The notes: a model not told the origin generated them from the letters alone. Positions 1 to 10,769 are shown, counted from the first letter of the stretch. The stretch: 64,000 nt of DNA from Anthracocystis setariae (GCA_928724745.1 CAKMXJ010000042.1:62001-126000); one strand, 5' to 3'. Translations and numbers: made by a program.

Positions 1-11
1 CGGCATCCTCG

Positions 12-1331
12 ATGTTGCCACCGTACGACAATCAAATCCCGGCATACAGTCAAGAGGAGGATGCCACCATCTTCTCTTCAAAGATGTCGAACGACGAACA
101 AGCAGTTCTCTACGCTTACGTCGACATTCACATCCCGCTGTCCAGCTCGGCTCCATCCACTTCCAAGACCATTCGTAATCGCTTAAAGTCGCTCACCCTC
201 ACCCTCATGTCTCACGAAAGTGTCTCGTTCCCTCGCGGAGGACTCGAGGCACACGAGACGCATTTGGACGAAAAGGTGATCGAAGAGGCTCTTGACATCG
301 AATACTTTGAGCCTGGGCGCACCTACCGCTTCGAGCGAGCTTTCCTCATCGACCACACCGCCGCACCTTTCCAGAAGAGCTCTTGGGGCGTCAACAGCCA
401 GAGAATCGTCGCCAAGGCGACGTTCAACGCGTTCTTTTCCAGGTCGATGACCGCGCAGAAGAAGGTCTACTTTGTTGATTGCCAAAACGAGGAGGGCAAT
501 GAGATGATCACCTGGGACAAAGATGTTCGAACTCATGCTGAAGGCATTGGTCCTTTCAGCTTGAGGAACAGGTCTGACGTTTTCACCGTCGGTGGATATC
601 TCAAGACCAACTTTGACATGCTCAGCTCGCTCGAAGGCGTCAACATTGTCGCGATCAGGGCAGCGGTAGAACAGCGAACCACGCTGGCATCTCGCAGGTT
701 GAGGCCAGACTACAAAGAGACTCTGGCTCCCAAGAAAGTGCGATTCCTCAATCTGAACCGAAGTGAAGTCGCAGAGCTTTTCAAGGCTGGCGAGCTCGCT
801 GGGGGCGGTGAAGGCGTTGGTGTCAACGGCGAACGCTTCCCTTCTCTCGAGATCGTTTCGCGCTTGCCGGATGACAGCAGGATTCGACCTTCCACCGTGG
901 AAGGTAACGATGCCATGATTCGCATCAAAAACTACATTGATTTCGAGATCGACTTTATCGATGGCGACTATGCCAAAGACAAGAAGGAGGACGAAGAGAT
1001 GATCTACATCGACGGACAGAAGATGAAGCGATTCCACCTGTCCATCCCTGTCTTCCTCAACTCGTGCGCATGTCGTCCAGCCTCTCTGAACCTGCCGACG
1101 TACGCCTGCGAGGATCCTTTGCCCTTCTGCAGCCTCGAGCGAAAGCAGGCCGAGACCACGGCGCCAGCTTACGATCACCAGGCTGACCCTTCAGCTACTC
1201 CCTGCAACTGCACTTTGTCTCTCGAGTCACTGCGCGAGGTGGAGAAGGAGTCGTACAGCTACAGCCGCAGCCATGGCGGTGCGCACCAGTTTGACGCCTT
1301 GCCCAGCTACCACAAGTCGGAGATCATGTAG
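12..1331 (+). CDS. Arrestin-like protein, 5' end cut by window edge
   Basis: The reading frame is open to base 1, so the ATG at 12 may be internal and the gene may start outside the window. The visible part is 439 residues and ends in TAG. The C-terminal half has the feel of an arrestin C-domain: beta-strand-rich sequence, then RFHLSIPVFLNSCAC followed by a Pro/Cys-rich tail. LPxY motifs occur at the start (LPPY), after the sandwich (LPTY) and near the end (LPSY). Fungal alpha-arrestins use such short Pro-Tyr motifs to recruit the Rsp5 ubiquitin ligase for endocytosis of membrane proteins. The fold call is inferred from sequence style, not from a strict motif. A basidiomycete-specific protein of unknown function is the alternative. 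Confidence 0.55.
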   Translation: MLPPYDNQIPAYSQEEDATIFSSKMSNDEQAVLYAYVDIHIPLSSSAPSTSKTIRNRLKSLTLTLMSHESVSFPRGGLEAHETHLDEKVIEEALDIEYFEPGRTYRFERAFLIDHTAAPFQKSSWGVNSQRIVAKATFNAFFSRSMTAQKKVYFVDCQNEEGNEMITWDKDVRTHAEGIGPFSLRNRSDVFTVGGYLKTNFDMLSSLEGVNIVAIRAAVEQRTTLASRRLRPDYKETLAPKKVRFLNLNRSEVAELFKAGELAGGGEGVGVNGERFPSLEIVSRLPDDSRIRPSTVEGNDAMIRIKNYIDFEIDFIDGDYAKDKKEDEEMIYIDGQKMKRFHLSIPVFLNSCACRPASLNLPTYACEDPLPFCSLERKQAETTAPAYDHQADPSATPCNCTLSLESLREVEKESYSYSRSHGGAHQFDALPSYHKSEIM

Positions 1332-2502
1332 GATTTCCGTGCTGTGAAAAAAAACGGACAGTAGTTACATTCTGTAATATCTTTGTGAAGATACCATTAG
1401 GGAGTCAGTCATTTTGGCGACTTTCATGCATACCCCGACCAAAATGTCATGCGATTTCGAAAAGTAGCTTCTTCGCTGAAGAGTCACTTAGCATTTTCCA
1501 TTCACTGTGTTTGTCTGTCTGATTGTGAAGAAAGAGAGAATAGTGAGCGATTTGATGCGAGTCGGGGATTTGCGGTGCAGCTCTACTGAGCGGAGCGTTC
1601 AAAGCCGAAAAGAAGTGACTCAAAGCGATGGACTTGCAGAATGTCGGCACGAGTTCCAAGTCGAAGCAAATTGGTTCTGCCTGCCTGTTGCGGATGCTTT
1701 CTTTGGAAGAGAGCATGGCGTATCGCAATTGTACCGATTACGAGTCATTACAGCTGATTCACATCTTTCCTGGACGGATTTCGTCTGCTTGTGATTGCAA
1801 CCTGACAATGCTCAGGCTCTGTACAACTCAGGCCGCTGTTGCATTAAGGTAGAGTCATATTTGCGCATTCATGGCGACGTCAATCTGAAGAGACGGATGA
1901 ATACATAGTGGAAGAGGGTTTCAAGGCGACAGGCAAGAACAAAGCCACACTTAATTGATTCCTGGCTGCAGCGTCTGGGTCTCACCATCTCACATTCTGG
2001 CAGAGACTGAGAAAAGCCCAGCCAAGAGCTGTACGTTCTGTCAGCCCTTGTATCGCGTGGTCACTGGCCTCGCAATTCTTCAGTGGGTGTGGTAGATGCT
2101 TGGAGAAGTATTTGGCCCAGACGGCCAAAATTTCATGGAACAAAGAGCTTCAGCATGTATTCTTCCCTCACTCGAGTCGGCCACCACCCACTGCTCCCAA
2201 CCCAGACTCCGTCGTTGAAGCGTAACCCTGAACCTCATCACTTCACAGCTCCCATCAAGCAGCGATTCTCCAATCGACTTGAAACATTCCTGCAATCTTT
2301 TGTCAATGCGTACTACCCCGGTAAACACGAGAACCAGACTGAAAGCTTCGAGCACAACAGAGCACAGACAAGCTCGTTAGTCCATGCCACAAGTCCTCAC
2401 AGTGTAACCATGGCATAGCAACGTAGCAACATCGGAGTTCGCCAGATCAGATGCAGTGGAGACACTCAGCAAGGAACTCCCCGAGCCTTGCTCAAATGAA
2501 CG
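1332..2502. other. Intergenic stretch, no gene recognised
   Basis: About 1.2 kb lies between the arrestin-like gene and the Tc1 element. Short frames occur on both strands, but none has a recognisable domain or a splice-site pattern that joins them. I see nothing else here. Confidence 0.5.
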
Positions 2503-3849
2503 TACAGTACGTGTCCAAAAGTTTCCGCACGATTTTTTTAATTACATAACACACGTACGGTAACATGTTCTTGTGATCGTGTATACTTCGCAATGGTATG
2601 ACAATGCTGATTAGAACTTGCATTGAGATGATGTTAGTGGCTATGCTAAGTACATTTGATCGTGAGGAGCTAAGAACTAGTACTTGAGTGGAGCTCCGTT
2701 CTTGCGCAAGATCATCCTGACCCGTTCCGGCATTGAGGAGATAACAGCGTTGACGTGATCCATGGTGACGTCGTCTCTCCAAACTTCTTGAGCGGCGATT
2801 GCTAATTGCTGTCGGGTCCGTGGCATCGGTCTCCGCTTGCTGAGCTTGTTTTTTAGTATCCACCATATGTTTTCAATAGGATTAAGATCCGGTGACATGC
2901 TGGGATGGTGTTGTGTTACAATGTGATGTCAACGGCGAGCATTCTGCGCGATCCTGGACTTGTGTACTGGAGCGCCATCCTCGACAACTGACATGTCTTT
3001 TCCTGCAACAGCGTCCTTGAGCGGTCCGTCCACAATGAGCTCAGCGTACTTTCTTCCAGTTAGAGTTTCTGCTTTGGTCCATGCTCCATTAATATGATGT
3101 CTCGGCTCCAGCGGAATGACGACAAGAGGTGTTTTAAAGTTACGGGCAATGCCTGCCCAAACCATGATCGATTGCCGGCCACTGTGGAACGTCGGGACCA
3201 AATGCCGTAGCTCAGTTCGTTCGCCGAGCCGCCGGGATACCCAAGATCGGCCTGGTCTCTCTCCAACTTCGATGTTGCTCTTGTCCGTAAACAACACCTT
3301 CCTCCAGTTTGTATTACGATTGCTTTGAGCCCAGTGTACACGATCCTGCATGTGCTTACTTGACAACCATGGCTTCCTGAGAGCAATGCGACGGTTAATT
3401 CCATGCTTGTAAGCTATTCTGCGAAGCTGTGTAACAGATACACCTCCAATCGCCGAGGATAGCTGCTTCCAGGACGAGAACGGTGTTCTGAGCACCTCAC
3501 GAATAGCAGTCCGCTCGTCGCGATCGTTATACTTCAGAGGCCGGCCTGACCTCATAGCAGTGTTGACATGTCCACGTGCTCTGAACTTCCGGACGGTGTC
3601 AGAGACTGTGCTCTTTGGAATGCTTAAACTCTCACTGATTTTCCCAAGCGAATACCCCTCATTATGGAGTACTACCACCTGGGCTTGTTCAGTGATCGAT
3701 AGTTCTTTGCTACGGACCATGTTTGCTATACAGCATCATTGCAATGTCATTACATTATTGAGCTAGACGCTATCACACATGACGACGAGGAGGAGCGAAA
3801 ATTTAATTAAATTATTGAACCGTGCGGAAACTTTTGGACAGGTACTGTA
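2503..3849. mobile_element. Tc1/mariner-family DNA transposon (defective)
   Basis: The element of about 1.34 kb (2505-3847) is bounded by terminal inverted repeats. The left end at 2503-2531 and the reverse complement of the right end at 3821-3849 agree at 28 of 29 positions, and both begin TACAGTAC. TA dinucleotides at 2503-2504 and 3848-3849 fit the TA target duplication of the family, and the CAGT ends fit Tc1 elements. Because TACAGTAC contains TA twice, the exact boundary could lie 5 bp further in. It encodes one transposase on the minus strand, which is disrupted. The nearly perfect repeats suggest inactivation after a fairly recent insertion. Confidence 0.9.
2677..3720 (-). pseudogene. 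Tc1-type DD34E transposase, broken by a stop and a frameshift
   Basis: From the ATG at 3720 the first frame gives 263 residues. It has an N-terminal helix-turn-helix region (about residues 8-50, with SIPKSTVSDTVRKF) and a second DNA-binding region. The first catalytic Asp is in LFTDKSN and the second in VVEDGAP. The frame stops at a TGA around 2929. The C-terminal part continues in another frame from 2898 with SPDLNPIENIW. Counting through the break with one extra base ignored, the second Asp and the Glu of NPIE are exactly 34 residues apart, the DD34E spacing of Tc1. One nonsense codon plus a 1-nt indel therefore separate this copy from an intact gene. It cannot make a complete transposase as it stands. 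Confidence 0.9.
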
Positions 3850-3888
3850 CTGTTCCGCAGATGGCGGTGGGTAAAAATAAAATAAAAA

Positions 3889-4152
3889 TGGCTGTCCGAA
3901 ACCATCATCCCCAAAGAATATCACGTCTACCTCTTTGCCAAGATCCTGCTTCGCTGCAAGGAGATTGCGCCCGTCTCGCGGCGGAAGAACAGCAAGAACT
4001 TGCTCAAGCAAAAGGGCGCCACAGCCAGCGGAGCCAAGAAGCCAAAGACAACATTGCAGCTCAAAGGCCGGATCTTTATCAACAACGTCACCGGCGCCTT
4101 TGCCAACTCCAAGATGTTTCAAATCACCATTACCCGGTCATCTTCTGATTAA
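3889..4152 (+). pseudogene. Relic of a Cdc24-type RhoGEF, PH-domain fragment
   Basis: An 88-codon frame without a usable start reads EYHVYLFAKILLRCKEI, then a Lys/Arg-rich linker, then LQLKGRIFINNVTGAF. This is the beginning of the PH domain that follows the DH (RhoGEF) domain in Cdc24, the Cdc42 exchange factor. Known Cdc24 proteins have nearly the same strings with FEKILLCCKE. The DH part is absent upstream and the PH domain is cut after about 30 residues beyond the linker, ending in TAA. It begins about 40 bp from the right end of the Tc1 element. It is best read as a duplicated and decayed gene fragment. The assignment rests on memory of the family. Confidence 0.65.
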
Positions 4153-4229
4153 TTTTGCTCGAAATTTCGTGAGCGTGTTCCCCACCAAGTTCCACATACA
4201 CAGGTGTCAAAAGTTTGGCATTTTCGCAT

Positions 4230-4236
4230 CAAAAAA
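4230..4236 (-). terminator. Pol III oligo-T terminator of tRNA-Gln
   Basis: A run of A on the plus strand (T on the transcribed strand) lies immediately 3' of the tRNA discriminator base, the usual RNA polymerase III stop signal. Confidence 0.7.
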
Positions 4237-4237
4237 T

Positions 4238-4339
4238 AGGTCGTACCGGGATTCGAACCCGGGGCAAGAGAAATCTGGCGTTGCCGCCAAATGGCGGCAT
4301 TATCAAAATCTCCTAAGTTGACCACTACTCCATACAACC
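4238..4339 (-). tRNA. tRNA-Gln (anticodon TTG) with a 30-nt intron
   Basis: The gene folds as a cloverleaf. The acceptor GGTTGTA pairs with TACGACC and the discriminator is T. The D arm is GAGT/ACTT, the anticodon stem GGAGA/TCTCT, and the T arm CCGGG-TTCGAAT-CCCGG. The anticodon loop reads TTTTGAT, giving anticodon TTG, and the 5' half resembles yeast tRNA-Gln closely. The canonical-position intron (after base 37) occupies 4273-4302. It contains a perfect 6-bp hairpin (GCCGCC-ATTT-GGCGGC) and a CAA triplet that can pair with the anticodon. A Ser(TGA) reading is excluded by the short variable loop. CCA is not encoded. Confidence 0.88.
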
Positions 4340-5845
4340 TAATTTGCATATTTGTACTTGGCTTGCATATATCATAAGCGCGCAAATGACCTTGTGTCAG
4401 AACAATGTTTGATCAGACATCGAACCTTTTCACAGGCGATTGTCAAAGTCTCTTAATGGCTGCTGGTGTTGAGAGGAGGTGTGAGAGGAGGAAGGATAGA
4501 TGGCCTTGTTGATTGAGCTGCGTGTTGGAAGGTACCTGGCCACAGCCTCCCGCCAAGAAGAAGAAGAAGGAGGGGGGAAGCGGACCGAGCTCGCACCGAA
4601 CGTGCTCATTGACCGATCTGGCTTCAGATTCGCCCATCGGGCCAGTCCGTTTAAGCCAAGTTATGAGCAGAAGGCGTCAGGGAAGAAGAAAAGCGAAGGC
4701 GAAAAATCTAGCTGCGGCACACGGCAGAATGCGAAATGTCAGCTTGACGGCGGTTGGCTGTGGCACCAACTCGGAGATAGAGAGAGGCTGACGATTTGTG
4801 ACCGAGTTGATGCAGAAACAGTTCTATACAATCCACGAGGTCAACTGACGTGGATGACATACTGTATGATGACCTGCAAGATGGTCACGTTGCTGGACAT
4901 GAATGCAGTTTCGGGGGATGGGGGATGGGCCGCGGATGAAATCGAATGCGAGGCAAGAACGAATTCGCGAATCTGGCCGACTCATCAAGATGCTAGTTTG
5001 CTTGGCAAGGAAAACCGGGTGGTGAAGGCTGAAGGCTGCATTCACCAATCATTGCGGGGCTTGGCGTCATGGTGGATAGGCGATGATCATGAAAAAAAAG
5101 AAGTCAAATATGACCAAACAATGATGATAAAAACAAAAGCCAACTGGAATGCAATGCATGAACGGTCACGTCTTGGATGAGCCAATATGCGTGCATCTCG
5201 ACCGAAGAAAATCACCGAGATGGAGCGCGCTAACAAGGTTGTGATAGGTTGGCCATTAACCGATTAGCCGGTCAAGCGAACAGGCAAGCAAGCAATATGA
5301 AAGATAGATAGAGGAAGTTGTAGTGCGCTCCAATCAGCCTAATTTGGAATCCTAAAACTGTTTTCAAAGTGAGAACAGGTCCGATTTCAGACCATCGAAG
5401 TTTGCGCGTCGATGTTTTGAATTTAGTTGCGTCGCAGCCATTGGCTCGCGGCTGAATGTCAGGTTGACGAAAAACTTTTGCGAAATCCAATATATTAATT
5501 GTGCGATCTGGAGCGGATGCGCGGAAAACTTTTAAGTCGATCGACTAGCAGTGTTAGCACCGTATCGGACGCAACCGTTTGGTGTGGGAGAAGTGCATGA
5601 AAATTTCGGCTTGCGTACGTCTTGAAACATTCCGTCTCGGACGAAACTTTGCACCTGCGTGACCTATAATGTGCTGAGCTGAGCTGTGCTGTGCTGAGCT
5701 GTGCTGTGCTTTCCTGTCATCCTCATCGGGTACCCCGCAGTGTGTTTTCCCCATTCCGGTGATTTGGTCAATTTTCCACCGACCGCGACTCTCCTGCCAC
5801 GCCCAGATCCCCCAAGCAAACCGAGCTCCGCATTGTGCCTTTGTC

Positions 5846-5886
<41 letters not shown>

Positions 5887-6580
5887 ATCAGGTTCAAGTG
5901 CGTTTCATTTCTCTCTTCCTCACCGTTTCCGCAGTTGGACTGCATTCACGTTGCAAGTGGGTTGAAATCTGCAGGATGGAAACAAGCCGGGAATCGCCTG
6001 GCCGAGTCCGCGCCCTTTTCGCATTTTTTTTCTTTCTTTTTTTTTTGTTGTTGTTCTGCTTGGCCTCCGTAACCCCTTAACTCGTCTTGAACTCGACTTC
6101 TGGCTGGCTGGCTGACTCTCTCTCTCTCTTTTCTCCCCCCCTTTCTCCCTCTCTCCGCGATTTTTCACCTTCTTCGCTCTGCTTCCCGAAAAAAATGGCT
6201 CCGGACCGCCGTCCCCACCTCTTATCGATGACTTGACACTGCTCGTCCCTGTAACCAACCCCATCCCCATTCCCACCGCTGTCCCTGTCCCGCGTCCATC
6301 CACTTCATTCACACACTCGACGCCTACGTTTCATCCCTTACCCCACCGTCTCCCACCACTTCTTCTTCTGTATCGTTGTGTCTGTTCACCACCATTGCCA
6401 ACATCATCACTTCTCGATATCCTTTTTCTTTGCTTACTTGCATCACGCAAAACATACTGACCCACGTCTTCGGCACACGGTTATCATCGGCACACATATT
6501 GGCACTACCAACACTCTCCCCCTGCTTTTCGCCTTGCGCAGCCCTGAAGCGCTTCGGCAACAGTAGAAAGCGCTCTCATA
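4340..6580. other. Long upstream region of cre1, low-complexity tracts
   Basis: About 2.2 kb separate the tRNA from cre1. It holds a tandem GCTGAGCTGTGCT-type repeat (about 5676-5712), an uninterrupted run of 33 T (5849-5881), a second T-rich tract near 6026-6050 and a strongly pyrimidine-rich stretch (about 6110-6170) ending close to the cre1 start. The pyrimidine-rich part is a plausible core promoter or 5' UTR. A 226-codon frame at 4500-5180 has no recognisable domain and I do not call it a gene. Confidence 0.5.
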
Positions 6581-8899
6581 ATGGCCCAGTCCACTGCCAC
6601 CAATGTGGCCAATCCCGGCGCTTCCGATGCTGCTGCTCTCTCCGCTAGCAACTACACTGTCGACAAGTCTCAGATCCCTCGACCGTACAAGTGTCCGCTC
6701 TGTTCCCGCGCTTTCTACCGTCTCGAACATCAGACCCGACACATCCGCACACATACTGGCGAAAAACCCCACGTCTGCACACATCCAGGATGCGAAAAGC
6801 GTTTTAGCCGAAGCGATGAATTGACTCGCCACGTTCGCATCCACGCCAACCCCAAGAAAGGTGGCGCTCACTCTGACGATAAGAAATCGTCGGCTCGTAA
6901 GTCGACTGGCAGCGCTTCCACCCATGCCGCTGCTCCTGCCATCGCTTCAGCTTCCACCAAACCTTCTCAGCAAATCCACAACAGGCAACTGCGATGGCAG
7001 GTCGGCGATGACGAGGCCGAAGACAGCGGCTCGGATCGCGAGCTTAGCCGTCCTCCAACCCGTCCAGCTCGGAACGGAGAAATCTCCACTCTTGCCATGC
7101 TCGCCAGTGATGAGCTTCACGAGCTCCAACGTGCCGAGCGCGAAAGCCGCCGATCCGGTCCCCATCCCTCGCATGCTCACCACTCACACTATGCACCCGA
7201 TCCGTACGCTGATCGATATCAGTCGCACGCTTCCACCAGCTACGCTTATCCTCCACCGCCTTCCGCTGCGTCCACCGAACACACTCCCCCTGGATGCTCT
7301 CACGAAGATTGCCACCGCAAGTACAACGACCGCATCGCATCCGCCATTCTCGCTCGTCCCTCTTCCAATCGTTACGCGCCCGACTGTAGCTACTCGCGTC
7401 CTTCGCATGGTGGATACAATGGCAGCCACCCTCCTCCCAGCCTCTACCGCTACTACCAGCATGGCTCACACCATACCGCCGGTGGCCGCGCTTCCACCTC
7501 CTCGAGCGTCCCTAGCAGCGTCGAGCATTCGCCACGCTTCTCGCCCGATGACCACTTGCACGGAGACGACTACAATTCCGAGTCCGAGCATACCGCTTCG
7601 CTCCAGGACGATGTCAAGCCACGAATGCCTTACGCTGCCCACGCAGCTGCTCCTCACTCGACGCACAACCCCGCCCACTGGACTCCTAGCGGCAGTCCCG
7701 TACTTGGGCCCCTGCGCAACATGAGCTTGCTCGGTGGCAACACGGTACCCAACAGCCCATATACTTCGCGCCCTGGCTCGCCTGTGCACCGACATGCCCA
7801 CGCTCACGCCCACTCGCCGCCCCACTATCATCACGAAGGCCCCGCTCACCAGTCGGGCCTCGGTCATCACGGTTCGCACCGACACCGTTCGCATCCTTAC
7901 ATGGAGTCCTCGACTCGTTCGCGCTCGCATCACCACCTCACCTCTCTCGGAATGGCTCCTGTTCAGCCTCACGTTATGCCTCCCAGCACATCCGGCGAGC
8001 GAAGCACTGCTGCTGAGCTCGATTCGCATGCGAGCGGATCTGCATCTACCTCGGCGTCCACTTCGCCGGCTCAGCCTTCCAACATGCCTCCCAAGCTTTC
8101 CAGGAGTCACAGCTTCGGTTCACGTAGCAGAGGCATTCCTTCGCTCAATCCCACCAACAGCCTCTCGGCTTACCATTTGACCTCTGCGCAACCAACTACA
8201 GCTGACCACGACAGAGGCGCTCGTCGCACCAAGATCGAAGACATTCTGGACGGAGGTCTTGGAAGTTTGAAGCCTGCCTCGTCCAGAGCTTCTTACTCGC
8301 ATCAGGTGGCCGATCCTTCCTCGAGGACGTTGCCTCCCCCGTTCCCGGCAAGTGTCTCGCATCGGGATGGAAGTCACCACCCTCTTCCCGGACATCACCA
8401 CACACATGCGTACAACTACCATCCTTATGGCGACCACAAGAAGAGCATCCATCGCAGCAGCTCGCGATCGGCCCCTGCCAGTCGATCTGGCTCACCGCAT
8501 GGCTCGCCTGTCTTGCACCACGCCTTGCCATCGCTTCCTGCTGCCTTGAGGTCTTCTCATTCGCGCCAGAACTCGATCGGAAACAGCTTCGGCAATGGTC
8601 TTGCTAGCACCGAGAGCAGTCCCACCAACGCTTTTTCGCAGCTGTCGCACAGTGCCACCAACTCGCCCGCGGGCGGAATCGGACCATATCCGAGCGCGAG
8701 TAGAGGCAAGAAGACGCCCATGTTTGGCCTGACTCCGATCCATTCGGCGCAGAGGGACCATAGCACAACGTTGCCCAGCCTTGGGCAGGCGCTGAGCCGC
8801 GAGACGAGTCCCATCAGTATGGTGCTTCCTCCGCCGATGAAGAGGATGCACAGTGAGGACTCTCAGCAGGCGCCCGAAGTGAGAATGTCATCCGCCTAA
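6581..8899 (+). CDS. cre1: CreA/Mig1-type C2H2 zinc-finger repressor
   Basis: The intronless gene encodes 772 residues. Two tandem C2H2 fingers lie near the N terminus: C38/C41/H54/H58 and C66/C71/H84/H88. The finger text ([18 protein letters not shown], then [21 protein letters not shown]) is the signature of CreA/Mig1, which binds GC-rich SYGGRG-type sites and represses genes for alternative carbon sources when glucose is present. The remainder is long, disordered, and rich in His, Ser and Pro, as in other basidiomycete Cre1 proteins. Phosphorylation of such tails normally controls nuclear export; that is family knowledge, not visible here. The ATG at 6581 opens the frame. A long upstream region precedes it, and hcr1 is convergent downstream. 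Confidence 0.88.
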   Translation: MAQSTATNVANPGASDAAALSASNYTVDKSQIPRPYKCPLCSRAFYRLEHQTRHIRTHTGEKPHVCTHPGCEKRFSRSDELTRHVRIHANPKKGGAHSDDKKSSARKSTGSASTHAAAPAIASASTKPSQQIHNRQLRWQVGDDEAEDSGSDRELSRPPTRPARNGEISTLAMLASDELHELQRAERESRRSGPHPSHAHHSHYAPDPYADRYQSHASTSYAYPPPPSAASTEHTPPGCSHEDCHRKYNDRIASAILARPSSNRYAPDCSYSRPSHGGYNGSHPPPSLYRYYQHGSHHTAGGRASTSSSVPSSVEHSPRFSPDDHLHGDDYNSESEHTASLQDDVKPRMPYAAHAAAPHSTHNPAHWTPSGSPVLGPLRNMSLLGGNTVPNSPYTSRPGSPVHRHAHAHAHSPPHYHHEGPAHQSGLGHHGSHRHRSHPYMESSTRSRSHHHLTSLGMAPVQPHVMPPSTSGERSTAAELDSHASGSASTSASTSPAQPSNMPPKLSRSHSFGSRSRGIPSLNPTNSLSAYHLTSAQPTTADHDRGARRTKIEDILDGGLGSLKPASSRASYSHQVADPSSRTLPPPFPASVSHRDGSHHPLPGHHHTHAYNYHPYGDHKKSIHRSSSRSAPASRSGSPHGSPVLHHALPSLPAALRSSHSRQNSIGNSFGNGLASTESSPTNAFSQLSHSATNSPAGGIGPYPSASRGKKTPMFGLTPIHSAQRDHSTTLPSLGQALSRETSPISMVLPPPMKRMHSEDSQQAPEVRMSSA

Positions 8900-9298
8900 C
8901 CTTGTGGATTGCGCACCCACACCCGCACACAGGCACACACACCCACGCGCGATTTGGTCAATCATTCGCTTTTCCCGAATCCTATAGAGCTCGATATGTT
9001 CATTTGTTGTCCCCTCATTGCATCAGTTGGTCGTATTAATTCATGTTTCCCATTCTCCACTCATTTTGGCCAAGAGATGTCGTGATAAAAGTATGTCAGG
9101 CGTGTCGGATTCGGCGAGGGAAGTGTTGTCTGTGCAGGCGCTCTTGGAGGGTATAGGTTTCACTTGATGGGTTCGGTAGTGAGATCAGGATGGGAGATGG
9201 TAGAGAAGGTTGGGATTGGGATCTCGAGTGAAATTTTAGGAGAAGCTGGCTACAGAGCTAGGCAAAGAGAGGGGTTGGGGGTTGGGGGTTGGTCAATT
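8900..9298. other. Convergent intergenic region cre1/hcr1
   Basis: About 400 bp contain the 3' ends of two convergent genes. There are GT-rich stretches and a short GGGGTTG repeat near 9273-9292. No gene is seen. Confidence 0.5.
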
Positions 9299-10470
9299 TT
9301 ACATGAAGTCGAGGTCGTCATCGAGGGCTTCGTCACCGTCTGAAGGGGGGCAAATGTGAAGAATGAGAAGATTGGTCAGTTGCTTTGCTGAATAGTTGAC
9401 GTTGGTTTCCAAGGTGCACCACCATTTGGGGGGAACTTACAAGCACGAGTATCAATGACGTTTTTGGCACTAGCTGTACCGACGGTCTTTGGCTTAGCTG
9501 CGGCGGTTTTCTTCTGTCCACCGGTTTTCTTGGCCTCCTTTTCCGCCTTGACTTTTTCCTCGGCGTAGGTTTTGAGCATGGTGGATGCTTTGCGGATGTC
9601 AACATCGCGCATGGTCGAGGCGATGAGTTTGAAGAGATGCGGCGCAAAGTGCTTCTCGAATCCAGGTTTGGACGATTGCTTCTTGATAAGCTCGGTGAAG
9701 ATCGACTCGGACAGCGCTTCCCAGTCCTCCTTGCTCGAAGGATTGGCCGATTTCAGCTTGCTCAGCGAGTCTGTAATCGGGTCAAAAAAAAAAACCCCCC
9801 CAACATGGAACCATCCCCATAGGTGTGGTGTGAGAAGCGATGGTCTTGAGCTTTCAGGTCGGGTTCGGTGGAGGAACTTACCATCGCCCAACTTGGCGGT
9901 ACCCAAAAGATTGGCTGCATTCTCAACATCCGACTTCAACTGAGCCTCCCTCTCCATCCTCTTCTTAGCTATCGGGTCCTCATCCCACTCGCCTTGGCTC
10001 TCATCCTCCTCGTCCAGGCCGAGCTCCTTTCGTCTTCGCTCTTCTTCCTCCTTTTCGGCGATTTTCTGCCTGACCGACTTCTTCTTACGTGGTGGCACCA
10101 CTGCAGCGGGTTTAGCAGCTTCCGGTTCCGAGTCGTCCTCCTCCCAATCGTCCTACACCAATCGAGTCGAAAGCAAGAGCGATCAAAGTCAGCAAAGTCC
10201 GCCTTCTGACGCTAATTTGAGGGCAGAACCCAAAGGGAAAGCTGACATACCTTGACCTCGTCCTCTACATCCTCATCATCAAACTTCTTCCTTCCAGCAG
10301 CCGAGAGCTTGGGAGGAGGCGTAACCTGTTGCGGCTCGTCGTCGTTTTCTACACCATGAATTAAAGCGAAAAAGCCAAACCCAAAACCAGTCCATAACCC
10401 CTGATCAGAAAAGCTGCAAACAACACCACTGGCAAACGTGCAAATTATTGGACCTACCCCAGTCGCTCAT
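9299..10470 (-). CDS. hcr1: eIF3 subunit J (Hcr1-like), five exons
   Basis: Five exons join to a 250-residue protein: 10458-10470, 10251-10348, 9882-10152, 9441-9770 and 9299-9339. All junctions are GT-AG, and the summed length (753 nt) keeps frame. Translation starts MSDWENDDEP and ends DDDLDFM, both typical of eIF3j. Other hallmarks are an acidic N terminus, a Lys/Glu-rich coiled region (KKKSVRQKIAEKEEEERRR), the conserved middle with FEKHFAPHLFKLIAS, and a basic C-terminal part. eIF3j binds the 40S decoding centre and helps eIF3 assembly and ribosome recycling. The first exon has only 13 nt. The Ngaro retrotransposon begins 165 bp upstream of the start codon, so the native promoter is very short or displaced. 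Confidence 0.9.
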
Positions 10471-10634
10471 GATGACGAAATGTGCGCTGTGATGATATGC
10501 AAAGCGAAAAAGATGGTGTTGAAAGGGAAAGATGTCGATGAGAGATTGGCCTTTGTTCTTCCGGTTCGGTTGCAAATCGTACAGAAATGCGCACCAATGT
10601 CGCTTTGATTTTTGCGAACAAAATAAAATCAATT

Positions 10635-10769
10635 GCATCACGTGATAGGCGTGTTCATCTGAGCTCAGCTGCGCGCCGTTATTCTTCTTGTCTCTCACTC
10701 TCACTCCTTCGGTCTCACCACCATCTTCTTTTGGCGAGCGTCGTGAGTAGCACGCACTCGCCTATTTTT
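10635..10769 (+). repeat. Split direct repeat A1 of the Ngaro element
   Basis: Identical over 135 bp to A2 at 15157-15291. It contains a palindromic CACGTG E-box near its left end and a pyrimidine-rich stretch, and it precedes ORF1, so it may serve as promoter (inference). Confidence 0.95.

Noticed and set aside
183..1178. 331-codon minus-strand ORF over the arrestin-like gene
   Set aside because: Antisense shadow; the plus-strand frame has the recognisable protein.
4238..4339. Reading the tRNA at 4.3 kb as tRNA-Ser(TGA)
   Set aside because: Shifting the anticodon stem by one base gives TGA, but the variable loop is short, whereas tRNA-Ser needs a long variable arm; the D arm and acceptor match tRNA-Gln.
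4500..5180. 226-codon ORF with ATG upstream of cre1
   Set aside because: Composition is irregular (Glu/Lys/Gly runs from simple repeats), and there is no domain, no splice partners and no neighbour logic. Probably chance.
5676..5712. GAGCTGTGCTGTGCT tandem array as a CRISPR-like or regulatory array
   Set aside because: Units are contiguous without spacers and only a few copies long; an ordinary microsatellite in a eukaryotic genome.
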